Positions 52,457 through 62,002 of a DNA stretch of 64,000 nucleotides are shown here, piece by piece. The DNA is taken from contig NZ_CP118956.1 in NCBI RefSeq assembly GCF_029023785.1, positions 62,001 to 126,000 of the forward strand, given 5' to 3'. The stretch's first letter is position 1; every line of letters begins with the position of its first letter. Both the position numbers and the translations under genes were made by a program. Under the pieces are notes generated by a model, which searched no databases, was not told the DNA's origin, and saw only the letters and a program-made list of their open reading frames with translations. Origin of the DNA: Enterococcus faecium. GTDB lineage: Bacteria > Bacillota > Bacilli > Lactobacillales > Enterococcaceae.

Positions 52457-53692
52457 CTAAACAAACATCTTTTGCAAGAAGCCTTTTTTCGTTTCTTTTA
52501 GTACATCTAATTCGCGTTGGTGAAGAGCGATCGTGTCGTCGAGTTGTTTGAAGAATGCGCCGATTTTTTGTTGTTCTTCAATTTTTAAAGGCATAACAAT
52601 CTCAGTTTCAAAGAAATCCGAGGCTGCAATATTCAGTAGTCCATGGTTTCTTGCTCCTTCAGCAGCATGCTTTGAAACTTCCTTATACCAATAAGTAGTA
52701 TCATAATATTTTTCTAAAAAATCAGAATCAATTTTCTTAGGCTTAAATACAATGTATAAAGTAGATAAAACACCCATATCATATTGATTTAATCGTTTGA
52801 CAGCTCCCCATGGATAACCATTTGAGTAGGATTTATTATACGCAAACTCACCTTTTTTTACGAGATAATATCCACTCACATCACGACTAGCAACTGTTTT
52901 ATTAAAGAATTCATTTTGGTCTATCAATCCTTCTTGAGCTGAAATCGTTAACGGTCGAATTGATTCTAATTTTTTATTTTTACGAGTGACTCTTTCAACT
53001 ACTTCCCCCAGCTTCCGCTGTTCCCAATCCTCCGTAAAACCAGGGAACCGAATTTCTGGCACTTTTGCTCCGTTTTTAGGGAACATTTTTTGTAAGAATC
53101 CTTTTTTCGTTTCCTTTAATAAATCTAGCTTACGTTGTTGAAGTGCGATAGCATTTGATAGAACCTCAAAAAATTGTCCTATTTTTTCTTGTTCTTCACG
53201 TGAAGGATAAGGAATTGGCATTTTAACAAATACAGAATCCCTTATAGCAAACCTATCCGCACGAGCACCTGAATCACCATTTAATTTCATAAATTTGTGC
53301 CAGTATGAAGTAGAAAAATAGGTTTCTAAATACTGATTGTCTATATTGTTTGTTGAAAAAACATAATAAAGTGGCGACATTACACCAGTTCTACCTAATT
53401 TATTTCTTTTAATTGGACCAACAGGAGCAAAATTGGAGATTCGTGGGTTATAAACAAAGTCATTTGGTTTAACCACATAATATCCATCAATATTATTCTT
53501 ATTTGATATTTCTTTATCAAAAAAATCATTTTGGGATATAATTCCAAATTCTGCCGAGTTGGTTAGGGTTTCTGTAAATTCTCTATCTTTATTTTTGGTT
53601 TGTACTTTTGTCGATATATCACTTAACTCTCGCTGTTCCCAATCTTCCGTAAATCCTGGGAAACGAATTTCTGGTTGTGTATCATTGCTCAT
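52457..53692 (-). CDS. hsdS: type I restriction specificity subunit
   Basis: 411 residues from ATG 53692, overlapping the end of hsdM by 11 bp. Two target recognition domains, each opened by PEIRFPGFTEDWEQR (residues about 8 and 213) and closed by a conserved coiled coil ending LLKETKKGFLQKMF (twice, the second at the C-terminus). The two domains differ (VFKPK, LSTLY versus NYR, SPLYYVF), so the target is bipartite. The near-identical repeats allow domain swapping by recombination. Confidence 0.93.
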   Translation of the reverse strand: MSNDTQPEIRFPGFTEDWEQRELSDISTKVQTKNKDREFTETLTNSAEFGIISQNDFFDKEISNKNNIDGYYVVKPNDFVYNPRISNFAPVGPIKRNKLGRTGVMSPLYYVFSTNNIDNQYLETYFSTSYWHKFMKLNGDSGARADRFAIRDSVFVKMPIPYPSREEQEKIGQFFEVLSNAIALQQRKLDLLKETKKGFLQKMFPKNGAKVPEIRFPGFTEDWEQRKLGEVVERVTRKNKKLESIRPLTISAQEGLIDQNEFFNKTVASRDVSGYYLVKKGEFAYNKSYSNGYPWGAVKRLNQYDMGVLSTLYIVFKPKKIDSDFLEKYYDTTYWYKEVSKHAAEGARNHGLLNIAASDFFETEIVMPLKIEEQQKIGAFFKQLDDTIALHQRELDVLKETKKGFLQKMFV

Positions 53693-55277
53693 GTTTGAAC
53701 ACCTCCAGCGCACCTTGTAACCACGCTTCGTTTTCAGGTGTTGTTTGCAGGGAAGAGATAGTTTCCAATAGTTCTTTTTCTAGCACTTGCTGTTCTTGTC
53801 GTATCTTCTTGATGTCATTTCCGACATGAACCATATCAATTGGTTCTTCTTCTTCGAAAGTATCTACATAGCGTGGGATATTTAAGTTATAGTCATTTTC
53901 TTTGATTTCATCAAAGGTTGCCAAATGAGCGTATTTCTCCACATCTTTTCTTTCAGCGTAGGTTTCGAGGATTTTTTGAATGTTTTCTTCCGATAATTTA
54001 TTCTGATTTTTTCCTTTAACAAATTCCCGACTGGCATCAATGAATAACACATCTCGAGTTTGACGATTCTTCTTCAATACAATCACCGTCGTTGGAATCG
54101 ATGTACCAAAGAACAAGTTCGCAGGCATACCAATCACAGCATAAATACTGCCGTCTTCTAATAATTTTTGACGAATGACCCCTTCTGCAGCGCCACGGAA
54201 TAAAACTCCGTGTGGCAAGACGATAGCCATAGTCCCTGTTTCCTTCAAATGATAGAAACCGTGAAGAAGAAACGCAAAATCTGCTTTGGATTTTGGCGCT
54301 AATTTCCCGTAGCGATTAAACCGAGAATCATCTAAGAAGGTCGTATCTGCTGACCAATTAGCCGAATAAGGTGGATTCATCACTACTGCATCAAATGTGT
54401 AAGGTTCATCTGTTGGCCAGTCCTTATTCAACGTATCCCCATTGCGGAGATTCATTTCTTCGGCATCTACCCCATGTAAAATCAAGTTCATTTTTGCTAG
54501 ATTGTATGTCGTTGTATTTAGTTCTTGCCCATGATATTTAACGTTATCTGGATGAGTTAAGTAGTTACGTACATTTAACATCAAGGAACCTGAACCCATG
54601 GTTGGGTCAAAGACACTAAAGAAAGGGCGTTCTTTTTGATCTAGTGTCACGATTTGTGCCATCATATCAGAAACCATGTGAGGTGTATAAAATTCTCCGG
54701 CTTTCTTCCCTGCTTCTGAAGCAAATCGACTGATCAGAAATTCATACGCATCCCCGATCACATCCCCATCGTGACCTAAAACTTCCACGTCATTCAATTT
54801 CTTGATAACTTCGGTAATCGTCACATTTCGTTGTTGCTCATCTGTTCCTAGTTTTTTTGATTGGAGATCCACATCATCAAATAACCCATTAAATTGATTG
54901 TAGGTAGATGCCAATTGCACAAAGGCTTTGTTTAGATCGTTCAATTGGAACGTTGCTTGTTTTGCTTGATCCGCTAAGACGTTGAAAAGATACTCTGGTG
55001 CAATTGCATATCCCAAAATATCAACGATTGTGGCAATCAGATCTTCTTTTGATTCTTCATCTGAAAGTAATTCACGATACAACATTGTTTGTTTGCTTAC
55101 TGTGTCATATTCATCTAAGGATTCATCTGCTAAAAGAACCACTTGTTCCAGCAAACGGTCGGATAAATATTTATAGAAAATCAGCCCCAATAAATAATTT
55201 TTATATTCTGACGCATCCATTTTGCTACGGAGATTATCTGCCGCACTAAATAACTTCTGATTTAATTCTGCACCCAA
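53682..55277 (-). CDS. hsdM: type I restriction methyltransferase subunit
   Basis: 531 residues; TTG start with AGGAG nine bases upstream. HsdM_N (residues 1-140), then the methylase domain: DAYEFLISRF, GEFYTPHMVSDMM, motif I VFDPTMGSGSLML (about 222), motif IV VVMNPPYSANW (about 305). It makes N6-methyladenine at the HsdS target and protects host DNA. First gene of the hsdM-hsdS-hsdR operon. Confidence 0.95.
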   Translation of the reverse strand: MGAELNQKLFSAADNLRSKMDASEYKNYLLGLIFYKYLSDRLLEQVVLLADESLDEYDTVSKQTMLYRELLSDEESKEDLIATIVDILGYAIAPEYLFNVLADQAKQATFQLNDLNKAFVQLASTYNQFNGLFDDVDLQSKKLGTDEQQRNVTITEVIKKLNDVEVLGHDGDVIGDAYEFLISRFASEAGKKAGEFYTPHMVSDMMAQIVTLDQKERPFFSVFDPTMGSGSLMLNVRNYLTHPDNVKYHGQELNTTTYNLAKMNLILHGVDAEEMNLRNGDTLNKDWPTDEPYTFDAVVMNPPYSANWSADTTFLDDSRFNRYGKLAPKSKADFAFLLHGFYHLKETGTMAIVLPHGVLFRGAAEGVIRQKLLEDGSIYAVIGMPANLFFGTSIPTTVIVLKKNRQTRDVLFIDASREFVKGKNQNKLSEENIQKILETYAERKDVEKYAHLATFDEIKENDYNLNIPRYVDTFEEEEPIDMVHVGNDIKKIRQEQQVLEKELLETISSLQTTPENEAWLQGALEVFKHEQ

Positions 55278-55378
55278 AAAGATACACTCCTATCTCTTAT
55301 TTAAAGTTGCTATATACCCTCTTATTTTAGCATACTCCCTTTTAGAAAAAGCAAAAAAAAAAAGAAAGAATCTTATTC

Positions 55379-56188
55379 TTGATAACAAGCTACGTGACGT
55401 ATATGCCTAACAAAAATAGAACTTTTGAATCAATCTTAAATGAAGGTTTAACCACAGAACCGGCATCCATTATTTTTGATGAAGTTATCGATGACGTTGA
55501 AGATAGTAAGTATCATAAAAATTTAAAAGAACTTTTTTATTTTGCATTCAACAATGGACCAAGTTTGTTCACTGGTATATCAGTACCTGATAGTGATAAT
55601 CCATTAATTATGGCAAAAATTTACTTAACAAAATGGTGTAATAAATACATCAGGGATAGGAATAACCCAGCATTAAAAAAACCTCTTAAAACATTTGGCG
55701 AAAAAGATGCTGCTTTAACTACTAGAGTAGCAGCAAATGCTAATATTGATGATCAAAAAGTATTGAATGACTACTTGCGTGGACATTTTTTATATATGAG
55801 CGCTGAGAACATGAACGGAAGTATTTTAGAGGAATATTTAGCCGAAGTGTTAGAACCTGAAGGTTGGATTTGGTGCGCCGGCTCTGTATATCGAGCTGTT
55901 GATTTCTGTTATTTAGGAACCTCACCAATTCTTTTACAAGTGAAAAATAAATACAATACAGAAAGCAGTTCGAGTTCAGCTATAAGAGTAGGAACAACAA
56001 TTAGAAAATGGAATCGTTTAAATAAGCCGACAAAAATTTCTGGTTTGGATAGCCCTATCCCCAATTGGAAAGCATTAATAGAAATGACTGAAGCTAGTAA
56101 GGAACTGGCAGCTAAGTTAACTGAAAATAGTTATTTAGCTTATATTAATGAAAAATCCACACGAGAATTATGGACACTCGATGACTAA
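55379..56188 (+). CDS. SinI-family type II restriction endonuclease
   Basis: Up to 269 residues; the start is either TTG 55379 (GAAAGAA upstream) or ATG 55403. Central block GSILEEYLAEVLEPEGWIW, CAGSVYRAVDFCYLG, then ILLQVKNKYNTESSSSSAIR, which contains the Asp and the LQVKNK catalytic pair of a PD-(D/E)xK core, matches my memory of the RE_SinI family (GGWCC cutters). It is divergent from hsdM. No cytosine methyltransferase is encoded next to it, which is unusual for a live type II enzyme. The family call is by recall, not by search. Confidence 0.72.
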   Translation: MITSYVTYMPNKNRTFESILNEGLTTEPASIIFDEVIDDVEDSKYHKNLKELFYFAFNNGPSLFTGISVPDSDNPLIMAKIYLTKWCNKYIRDRNNPALKKPLKTFGEKDAALTTRVAANANIDDQKVLNDYLRGHFLYMSAENMNGSILEEYLAEVLEPEGWIWCAGSVYRAVDFCYLGTSPILLQVKNKYNTESSSSSAIRVGTTIRKWNRLNKPTKISGLDSPIPNWKALIEMTEASKELAAKLTENSYLAYINEKSTRELWTLDD

Positions 56189-56593
56189 CAATATCCTTAT
56201 TAGTATCTATCCACGATACATGGAAAAAATTATAAACAAACAAAAAAACTTTGAATTTAGAAATTTCTATCTTACCTCAGATCCTTATAATATCTTTTGG
56301 ATTTACGAAACAATCCCCACCAAAGCTTTAAAGTATAAATTGATTGTAAAAAATCCAATTACTAAACTTAAGAAAAATCAACACTACTTTTTAGGAGAAG
56401 ATAAGTTTGAACAATTAGTTTAAAAGGGAAAATATGCTTACGAAATTATCCACCTAGAAGAAATACTTTTACCAATAAGTCTGTCTAATTTAAAAAATTT
56501 AGGAGTTACTGCACCACAAGGATATGCATATATAAAAAAATATCCTAGTCTTGTCGATATTCTCGCCGTTTGTATAATTAAGCGAGACAAATA
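56181..56593 (+). pseudogene. ASCH/PUA-like protein with a nonsense codon and IS30 at its end
   Basis: Starts at ATG 56181, overlapping the endonuclease end by 8 bp. It reads NNILISIYPRYMEKIINKQK and FEFRNFY, the opening strand and helix of an ASCH-type PUA fold, then stops at TAA after FEQLV. The same frame continues KGKYAYEIIHLEEILLP ... LGVTAPQGYAYIKKYPSL to the IS30 end at about 56570. The coupling suggests it belonged to the restriction unit. Confidence 0.6.
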
Positions 56594-57060
56594 AAAAAGC
56601 CATTTATGTTACACTCAAATTGTAATACCCGCTAAAGCATACAAGGAGAGTGAACATAAATGACTTATACCCATCTTACACCAAACGAGCTTGTAATGAT
56701 AGAAGCATATTTTCATCAAGAAACTCCGGTTGCTATCGTTGCGAAGCAGCTTAAACGTGGACGCCAAACAATTTACAATGTCTATAACTTTCTCAAATGT
56801 GGTGGAACAGCACTTGAATACTTTGAACAATACAAAGAAAATAAGCGACGTTGTGGGAGAACCGAAATCATTTTTCCTGCTGAGGAAAAAGAATACATTG
56901 CAAAAAGATCAACTGAAGGTTGGACCCCAGACGTCATTATTGGCCGTGCAGAGCGAACCTTCTCTTGTTCAGTAAGTACCCTCTATCGCCGGTTTAAGAC
57001 GGGAGAATTCAATGTTTTACATTTACCGATGCAAGGAAAACGAAAACCAAATGGTTATTA
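56570..57060 (+). mobile_element. IS30-family element, 5' half
   Basis: Left end TTGTATAATTAAGCGAGACA (56570) and the first half of the transposase on the plus strand. It stops at KRKPNG, where the other half begins in inverted orientation. Confidence 0.8.
56660..57060 (+). pseudogene. IS30 transposase N-terminal half
   Basis: 133 native residues: HTH MTYTHLTPNELVMIEAYF, KQLKRGRQTIYN, GWTPDVIIGRAERTFSCSVS, LPMQGKRKPNG, then five junk codons. The catalytic core is missing. ATG 56660 has AAGGAGAG upstream. Confidence 0.85.
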
Positions 57061-57553
57061 TTTGTCAAATTAAGCGAGACAAAACTTTCCATTTACGTAA
57101 CTCAAAAAAACTTCTAATGGTGTTTGGTAATTTAGTGATTTTCTAGGGATATGGTTTCTTTTGGACGCAACGGATGAGATGAATCCTTGATTGACTTGGT
57201 TGAAGTCCATTTCTTTTGGTAGTCCATCTTTTCGGAGGAGTCCGTTTGAATGTTCATTTAATCCCCGTTGGGAAGGCGTTCCTGGGTCTGCGAAATAAAT
57301 ATCAATATCATTCGTATTACTAATACTTTTCCAATTAGAGAATTCTTTTCCACAATCAAAGGTAATTGATTTGAAAAGATTTTTGGGTACGGATTGAAGC
57401 CATTCATTAATCGAATTTTCAATATCAACTGCCTTACGGCCTTCTGGTTTCAAGGCGATAATGGCTTTTGAAAGTCGCTCAACGAGTGTGATGACGACAC
57501 TTTTATGGTGGATGCCGACAATCGTATCACCCTCTAAATGTCCAAATTCTTCT
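57061..57553 (-). pseudogene. IS30 transposase C-terminal half, inverted
   Basis: From about 57553 the minus strand reads EEFGHLEGDTIVGIHHKS ... LKPEGRKAVDIENSINEW, TFDCGKEFSNWKS, ADPGTPSQRGLNE and RNHIPRKSLNYQTP to a stop at 57070. The element end TTGTCAAATTAAGCGAGACA is at 57062. It and the 5' half together nearly make one transposase, missing about 25 residues, so an inversion within one element is likely. Confidence 0.8.
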
Positions 57554-57554
57554 T

Positions 57555-59419
57555 CGAAAACGACATAATCTTTTTTACGTGCTCGATGCTAACTTCATTC
57601 AATCCATTGATTGTACTATTTTTTGCAGTAATATTCAGTCTACCAATTTGGGCTAAGCCTAATTCTGGAACTTCAAACTTAATCACTGCTTGAATTGAAT
57701 TAATTGTATCTATATCAGCATTAATAGTAACCTGTACTTGATTTGTAACATCATTCCCAAAATCATCTATAGCTTTCACTTGAAAAGTATCAATGGCTAT
57801 GACACTATCCCATGCGGAACCAATATCAATGGTTGCTGTTTCTTTTCCTAGCGTAAGTTTACGTAATCGAGGTACGGTCACTGTAACTGAGATTTGATCT
57901 GTTAAATCAGGTGATGCAAATACTACTTCGTAATCGCCAAAGTTAGATGTATCCACTTCGTTTTTTAGAACAACCACTTGATCCGTCAAATCATTTCCTG
58001 ACTGGTCAATCCAGTGAACGTGACACATCTCTTTAGCAATTTCATCTGACCATTCACTATTTAATCTTAATGTGATATTAGATGCAGTAAGTTTACCCGT
58101 TACTTGTCGTACGACATTATTCGTATTTAGTCTTCCCCCTGTAAGACATAAATCAGATAGTTCATAAAATGAATCAACACTATTTAAAATGATTTTTTTT
58201 AATTCATCAGTAGATAGATCAGGATCTAGTGACAACGCTAATGCAGCACTACCAGTGACATGAGGTGTTGCCATCGAGGTACCTGACATATACGTGTATT
58301 TACTTCCTAGAAATGTACTAAAAACACGAAACCCTCTAGCGAATAAATCAACACCTGTTTTACTATAATTTGAATCAGAACTTCGTTCATAACCACTAGA
58401 ATTTCCTACAGTAATAATATTAGGTATATCCAAAGAAGCTGGGTAAAAAGGTTTATCAGTCATATCTATCCCATTATTTCCAGCTGCTGCTACGAATAAT
58501 CCAGGATAGTTTTTAATTGCTTCTTCTGTACTGCTATAAACAACACTACCTATACTAAAATTGATAATTGGAAACCCTTTTTGGGATGCATAATTAATAG
58601 CTTCAGTTAAGATTGCCAAACTGGTACCTCCACTACTACCAAATACACGTATAGGTACCATCGTAACACCCCAATTTATTCCAGCAATACCTAATTCGTT
58701 GTTTGTTTGAGCACCAATAATCCCGGCAATATGTGTCCATGTCCCATAGTATCCATAGGATCTGTATCATCGTCAAAAAAATCGTATCTCAAACTTTCAT
58801 CTACATTTCCAGAAAGATCTTCATGTTGATAATCAATTCCTGAATCAATGACCGCTACCTTCACATCCTTAGAACCCTTGGTTTCTTCCCAAGCGGATGG
58901 CATGCTAATCTCTCTTAAATTAGCTTGTTTACTCCAATTAGGATCGTTAAGAATAATTGATCGATTTCCTAAAGAATCAGTTGTATTTGGCTCCTCAACA
59001 TCATTCAACGGCTCTAGTTCAACCACATAGTTTGGCTCTGCATAATTGACCATATCAGAAGCATTAAATGTTCTTACTGCCTCTTCCACACTAATTTCTT
59101 CGTTCAATTTCACTAATAATACTTGATCTCGCTTATTATAATCGCTTTCATTTGTCCTAAGAGTCAAATCTTTTTCCACCATAACTTTTACACCCAATAA
59201 ATTTTGCGGTTTATTTTTCTCTGTTGAAATTCTTTGTGTAGCCTTTAAACTGACAATTAGCTCATTGGGTACATACTCTATTTGAGAGTCATCTAATTGG
59301 CTCATAATCCTTTCTTTTTGGTTAGTATCTGCAGTTACTTGTTTAGTATGAGCCATGAACCCAAACATACTCACCCCAACAACCAATCCTAAATATATTT
59401 TCTTTTTAAACTTTTTCAC
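57555..59419 (-). pseudogene. secreted subtilase (S8 peptidase), frameshifted, C-terminus lost
   Basis: Signal peptide (residues 1-30, KKFKKKIYLGLVVGVSMFG). Inhibitor-like propeptide (VPNELIVSLK ... VNYAEPNYVVELEP). Peptidase domain with Asp in VAVIDSGIDYQHEDL, His in GHGTHIAGI (frame broken here near 58729, one base missing), Ser in MSGTSMATPHVTGS and the oxyanion Asn in AAAGNNGID. Then at least two Ig-like repeats (LGKETATIDIGSAWDS...). The C-terminus ends at the inverted IS30 half. Without the shift it would be a cell-surface or secreted protease of more than 620 residues. Confidence 0.85.
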
Positions 59420-59618
59420 CTACATCTCCTCCTAATAGTTTTATTTTAGAGTTAGCTCTATTACTTATTTACTAACTCAACAACAGATTATCATACACTT
59501 GTTAATGAAATCACAATATCTCATTAAAACACACCCTAAAATCATAACCGTTCCTATGCTCATTTTTTGGATTTTTTAATCACGTAACCAGAAAAATAAA
59601 TCCCCTCTATTTCACGCA
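59420..59618. other. intergenic region upstream of the subtilase
   Basis: Contains the GGAGGAGATGT ribosome binding site of the subtilase (about 59421-59431 reversed) and AT-rich promoter sequence; nothing else is recognised. Confidence 0.4.
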
Positions 59619-59677
59619 AATCAAAGAAGAACTAAGTAACTACCGTTTAAAGGTAGTTACTTAGTTCTTCTTTGATT
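59619..59677 (-). terminator. 26-bp perfect hairpin after the partition operon
   Basis: AATCAAAGAAGAACTAAGTA... (59619-59644) and its exact reverse complement (59652-59677) flank GTTTAAA. It ends two bases from the parB stop codon. The apex repeats the ACTACC/GGTAGT motif of the partition region. Probably a bidirectional terminator. Confidence 0.65.
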
Positions 59678-59678
59678 A

Positions 59679-60227
59679 TTATCTAACTTTATTATTCATT
59701 CCCCACCCTTTGCGCAGTGAGTCTTCGGTATCTTGTTTTATCTGACTGGTAGTTCTTATTATTTCTCCACGATCATCTAATTCTGGAACAATTGGATATT
59801 TTTCTCTGAACAAGTCTAGTTCTTTCACCACGTCATTAAACAAATCTTGCTTATCTTCTTGCGTAAGATTCTGTTTAATATACTCATCTAAAGCTTTTCT
59901 AAGCAATTCATCTCTTGTCATATTAGTCTCATACTTTTCTACTAAAACTCTGGAAGTCGCATTTAACAAAGTCGACAGTTTTAAAGGATGCTTGGTGGAA
60001 TAAACCTTATCAAACTTTCTGATTGGTGCGCCAACTTTTTTTGTTCTTCCTCTACTCTGTCTTTCAACATTGGAGGAAGTTTTTATTTCTTGAACTTGGT
60101 GCACTTCTAATTGCTTATTTTCAGATGGTGTAATTGCTTGCTGCTTTTTCTTTGCTTCTGCTTCTTTTTTTATTTTGGCGAGTCCTTTGTTGTTCCCAAA
60201 AATATCAAGTCCTTTGATGTCAGCCAA
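59679..60227 (-). CDS. ParB/RepC-like partition partner (PrgO type)
   Basis: 182 residues, very basic and Lys/Gln-rich N-terminus (IKKEAEAKKKQQAI), then KVYSTKHPLKLSTLLNATSR and a C-terminal helix bundle with TRDELLRKALDEYI, a ribbon-helix-helix-like pattern. It directly abuts the parA stop. Similar small partners (RepC/PrgO) bind iteron DNA in pAD1-type plasmids. It should recognise the TACTACC repeats. Confidence 0.75.
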   Translation of the reverse strand: MADIKGLDIFGNNKGLAKIKKEAEAKKKQQAITPSENKQLEVHQVQEIKTSSNVERQSRGRTKKVGAPIRKFDKVYSTKHPLKLSTLLNATSRVLVEKYETNMTRDELLRKALDEYIKQNLTQEDKQDLFNDVVKELDLFREKYPIVPELDDRGEIIRTTSQIKQDTEDSLRKGWGMNNKVR

Positions 60228-61085
60228 TTACTCCACCTCCGCATACCAATTCTCGTGTTCTTCCAATTCTTTCAAAATACTGATAAATAATTCGTGGCTT
60301 TTGCGATCCCATTGTTTTAAGAGACCTTTCTTTGTCTTCTCCATCGTAATACCTGATCCGTCGTATCGTTTTAAGCGCGCATTTTTGAGTACAACATTTT
60401 TAATCAAATGTTCCCCATAAATCTCTTGAGCTTGTTTATACATTTCCTGATCTACTGCGTCACCGCTTTCCAACATGAAAGGAATAACACCAGCAACATA
60501 TAAATTTGTATCAAATTCTTTCACAAAAAAGTCCATATACTCAAGATATTGCATCGCATTTCTCATCGATTTTACTTGGGTCTGTAAGACGACGATTGCC
60601 CAGTCCGCAATGTACATCGCGGATTTACTATATACAGAAATAGAAGGTGGGACATCTAAATAGATGACGTCAAACTCATCAAATAATGGTTCTAGCTTTT
60701 CTTTCATATATTTGAATTGGGATAATGAATCATTATATTGGTCTTTGATCCAATCATCATACATTTCAAAGGACATGTCTGCTGGAAGTATATAGAGGTT
60801 ATTGATTACTTTATAGACAGCCTCTTTAGGTGGAAGATTGTTTATCAACACGTCAGTCACAGTATTTTCGTAAACAATCGGTTCACCTTCTCCGCCCCCT
60901 TCTTCGTTAGTGAAGTTCATATGCGTTAAGTTCATCACATCAGAAGTATTTCCTTGCATATCCAAGTCAATTATCAAGGTTTTTTTTCCTTCATTAACTG
61001 CTGATTCAAACCCTAACATTTGCGCGCACGTACTTTTACCTACGCCACCTTTAAAATTACCGATTACATATTTCTTCGCTACCAC
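60228..61085 (-). CDS. ParA/RepB-like partition ATPase (PrgP type)
   Basis: 285 residues. Deviant Walker A YVIGNFKGGVGKSTCAQMLG (about 6-25), Walker A' LIIDLDMQGNTSD, Walker B VIYLDVPPSISVYSK. Type Ib-like, without an N-terminal HTH. It drives plasmid segregation with the small partner gene downstream. The pair is of the repB-repC / prgP-prgO sort found on RepA_N and related enterococcal plasmids; no replication initiator gene is in this window. Confidence 0.9.
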   Translation of the reverse strand: MVAKKYVIGNFKGGVGKSTCAQMLGFESAVNEGKKTLIIDLDMQGNTSDVMNLTHMNFTNEEGGGEGEPIVYENTVTDVLINNLPPKEAVYKVINNLYILPADMSFEMYDDWIKDQYNDSLSQFKYMKEKLEPLFDEFDVIYLDVPPSISVYSKSAMYIADWAIVVLQTQVKSMRNAMQYLEYMDFFVKEFDTNLYVAGVIPFMLESGDAVDQEMYKQAQEIYGEHLIKNVVLKNARLKRYDGSGITMEKTKKGLLKQWDRKSHELFISILKELEEHENWYAEVE

Positions 61086-61125
61086 GTTCCTACCTCTTTT
61101 CTTTTAGCAATATTCATTTGATACT

Positions 61126-61200
61126 ATTATAACATATTTATTTTTAGTTACTACCAAAAAAAAGATATATATGTACTACCTTATAATTAATAAGTAAAAG
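61126..61200. repeat. TACTACC iterons upstream of parA
   Basis: TTACTACC (61149), GTACTACC (61174) and, inverted, GGTAGTAC (61191), beside a minus-10 like TATAAT (61131-61126). They are candidates for the centromere and autorepression site of the parA operon. Confidence 0.6.
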
Positions 61201-61370
61201 GTAGTACATAAATAAGGAAAAGCTGAAATATATTGATTTATAGCTTTCCTCAAAGTAATGACGTTATTTAATTTATCGAGAAGCAGAGAATACTCGCGAC
61301 TTTAGTCATGTAGACGAATCAGATTTTCGATAAAAAAGAAGCCGTCCTTCTTAAGAACGACAACAAATCA
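61201..61370. other. spacer between partition operon and toxin gene
   Basis: A short GAAGCCGTCCTTCTTAAGAACGACAAC segment (hairpin-like GTCCTTCTTAAGAACGAC, about 61343-61360) could be the terminator of the toxin gene. No gene seen. Confidence 0.4.
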
Positions 61371-61658
61371 CTAGATTAATTTTTTCAACTGTTCATAAAA
61401 GTTTTCATGCGTTCCACATAACAATACTGGAATAACCTTGTTTTCTATAATCTCGTAAGCTACTCTATATGTTGTGCCCGCATATTTGAACCCACTAGAC
61501 CAAATACCTGATAAATCCCCAGTTTTTTGTTCACCCTTATATGGATCAATCGCAATTTCATCATAAATTAAATTCAAAAATTTTTCTTTCAATGGCTTCT
61601 CTTTTAGCTTTTTTAAATACTTAATGACATGTTTTGAAGGAACGATTTCATAAGCCAA
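61371..61658 (-). CDS. RelE/ParE-family toxin
   Basis: 95 residues: MAYEIVPSKHVIKYLKKLKEK, DPYKGEQKTGDLSGIWSSGF, TTYRVAYEIIENKVIPVLLCGTHENFYEQL. It is the RelE fold with basic strands and Arg in YRVAYEI. It overlaps its antitoxin by 11 bp. It probably cleaves mRNA on the ribosome; the exact residue set is not fully conserved. Confidence 0.85.
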   Translation of the reverse strand: MAYEIVPSKHVIKYLKKLKEKPLKEKFLNLIYDEIAIDPYKGEQKTGDLSGIWSSGFKYAGTTYRVAYEIIENKVIPVLLCGTHENFYEQLKKLI

Positions 61659-61977
61659 TTTCTGTTGCCAACTCCTCTTTAGTCATTACTTTAGAATTAG
61701 TAAGTGTATCTTCAGCAATATCTCTAAAGGAAGAATGCATTTTGTTTTTTCTATTCTTAAATTCTACAAGAATCTCATCTTTATCGTAGCCTTCTGCAAT
61801 TATATCAGACAAAATATCTTCGCTAAAATCATAAAATTCTTTTTGTGGTTCAACAAATTCATAAAGAATACCATTCTCTACCAACTTTGCTTCAACTTCG
61901 ACTCCATTAGGAACATTAAAATCTTTAGGTACTGTCAACATGATTGAATTGCCTTGTTTTCTTGTTTTTGTAATCAT
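61648..61977 (-). CDS. AbrB-type antitoxin
   Basis: 109 residues. N-terminal AbrB hairpin (ITKTRKQGNSIMLTVPKDF), then an acidic, helical C-terminus (DFSEDILSDIIAEGYDKDEIL) for toxin binding. First gene of the pair. A palindromic promoter lies upstream. Confidence 0.85.
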   Translation of the reverse strand: MITKTRKQGNSIMLTVPKDFNVPNGVEVEAKLVENGILYEFVEPQKEFYDFSEDILSDIIAEGYDKDEILVEFKNRKNKMHSSFRDIAEDTLTNSKVMTKEELATEIGL

Positions 61978-62002
61978 TTAAATCCCTCATTTCTAACAGT
62001 AT

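Noticed and set aside
58847..59030. Plus-strand frame opposite the subtilase
   Set aside because: Shadow of the peptidase coding strand; no start signal.
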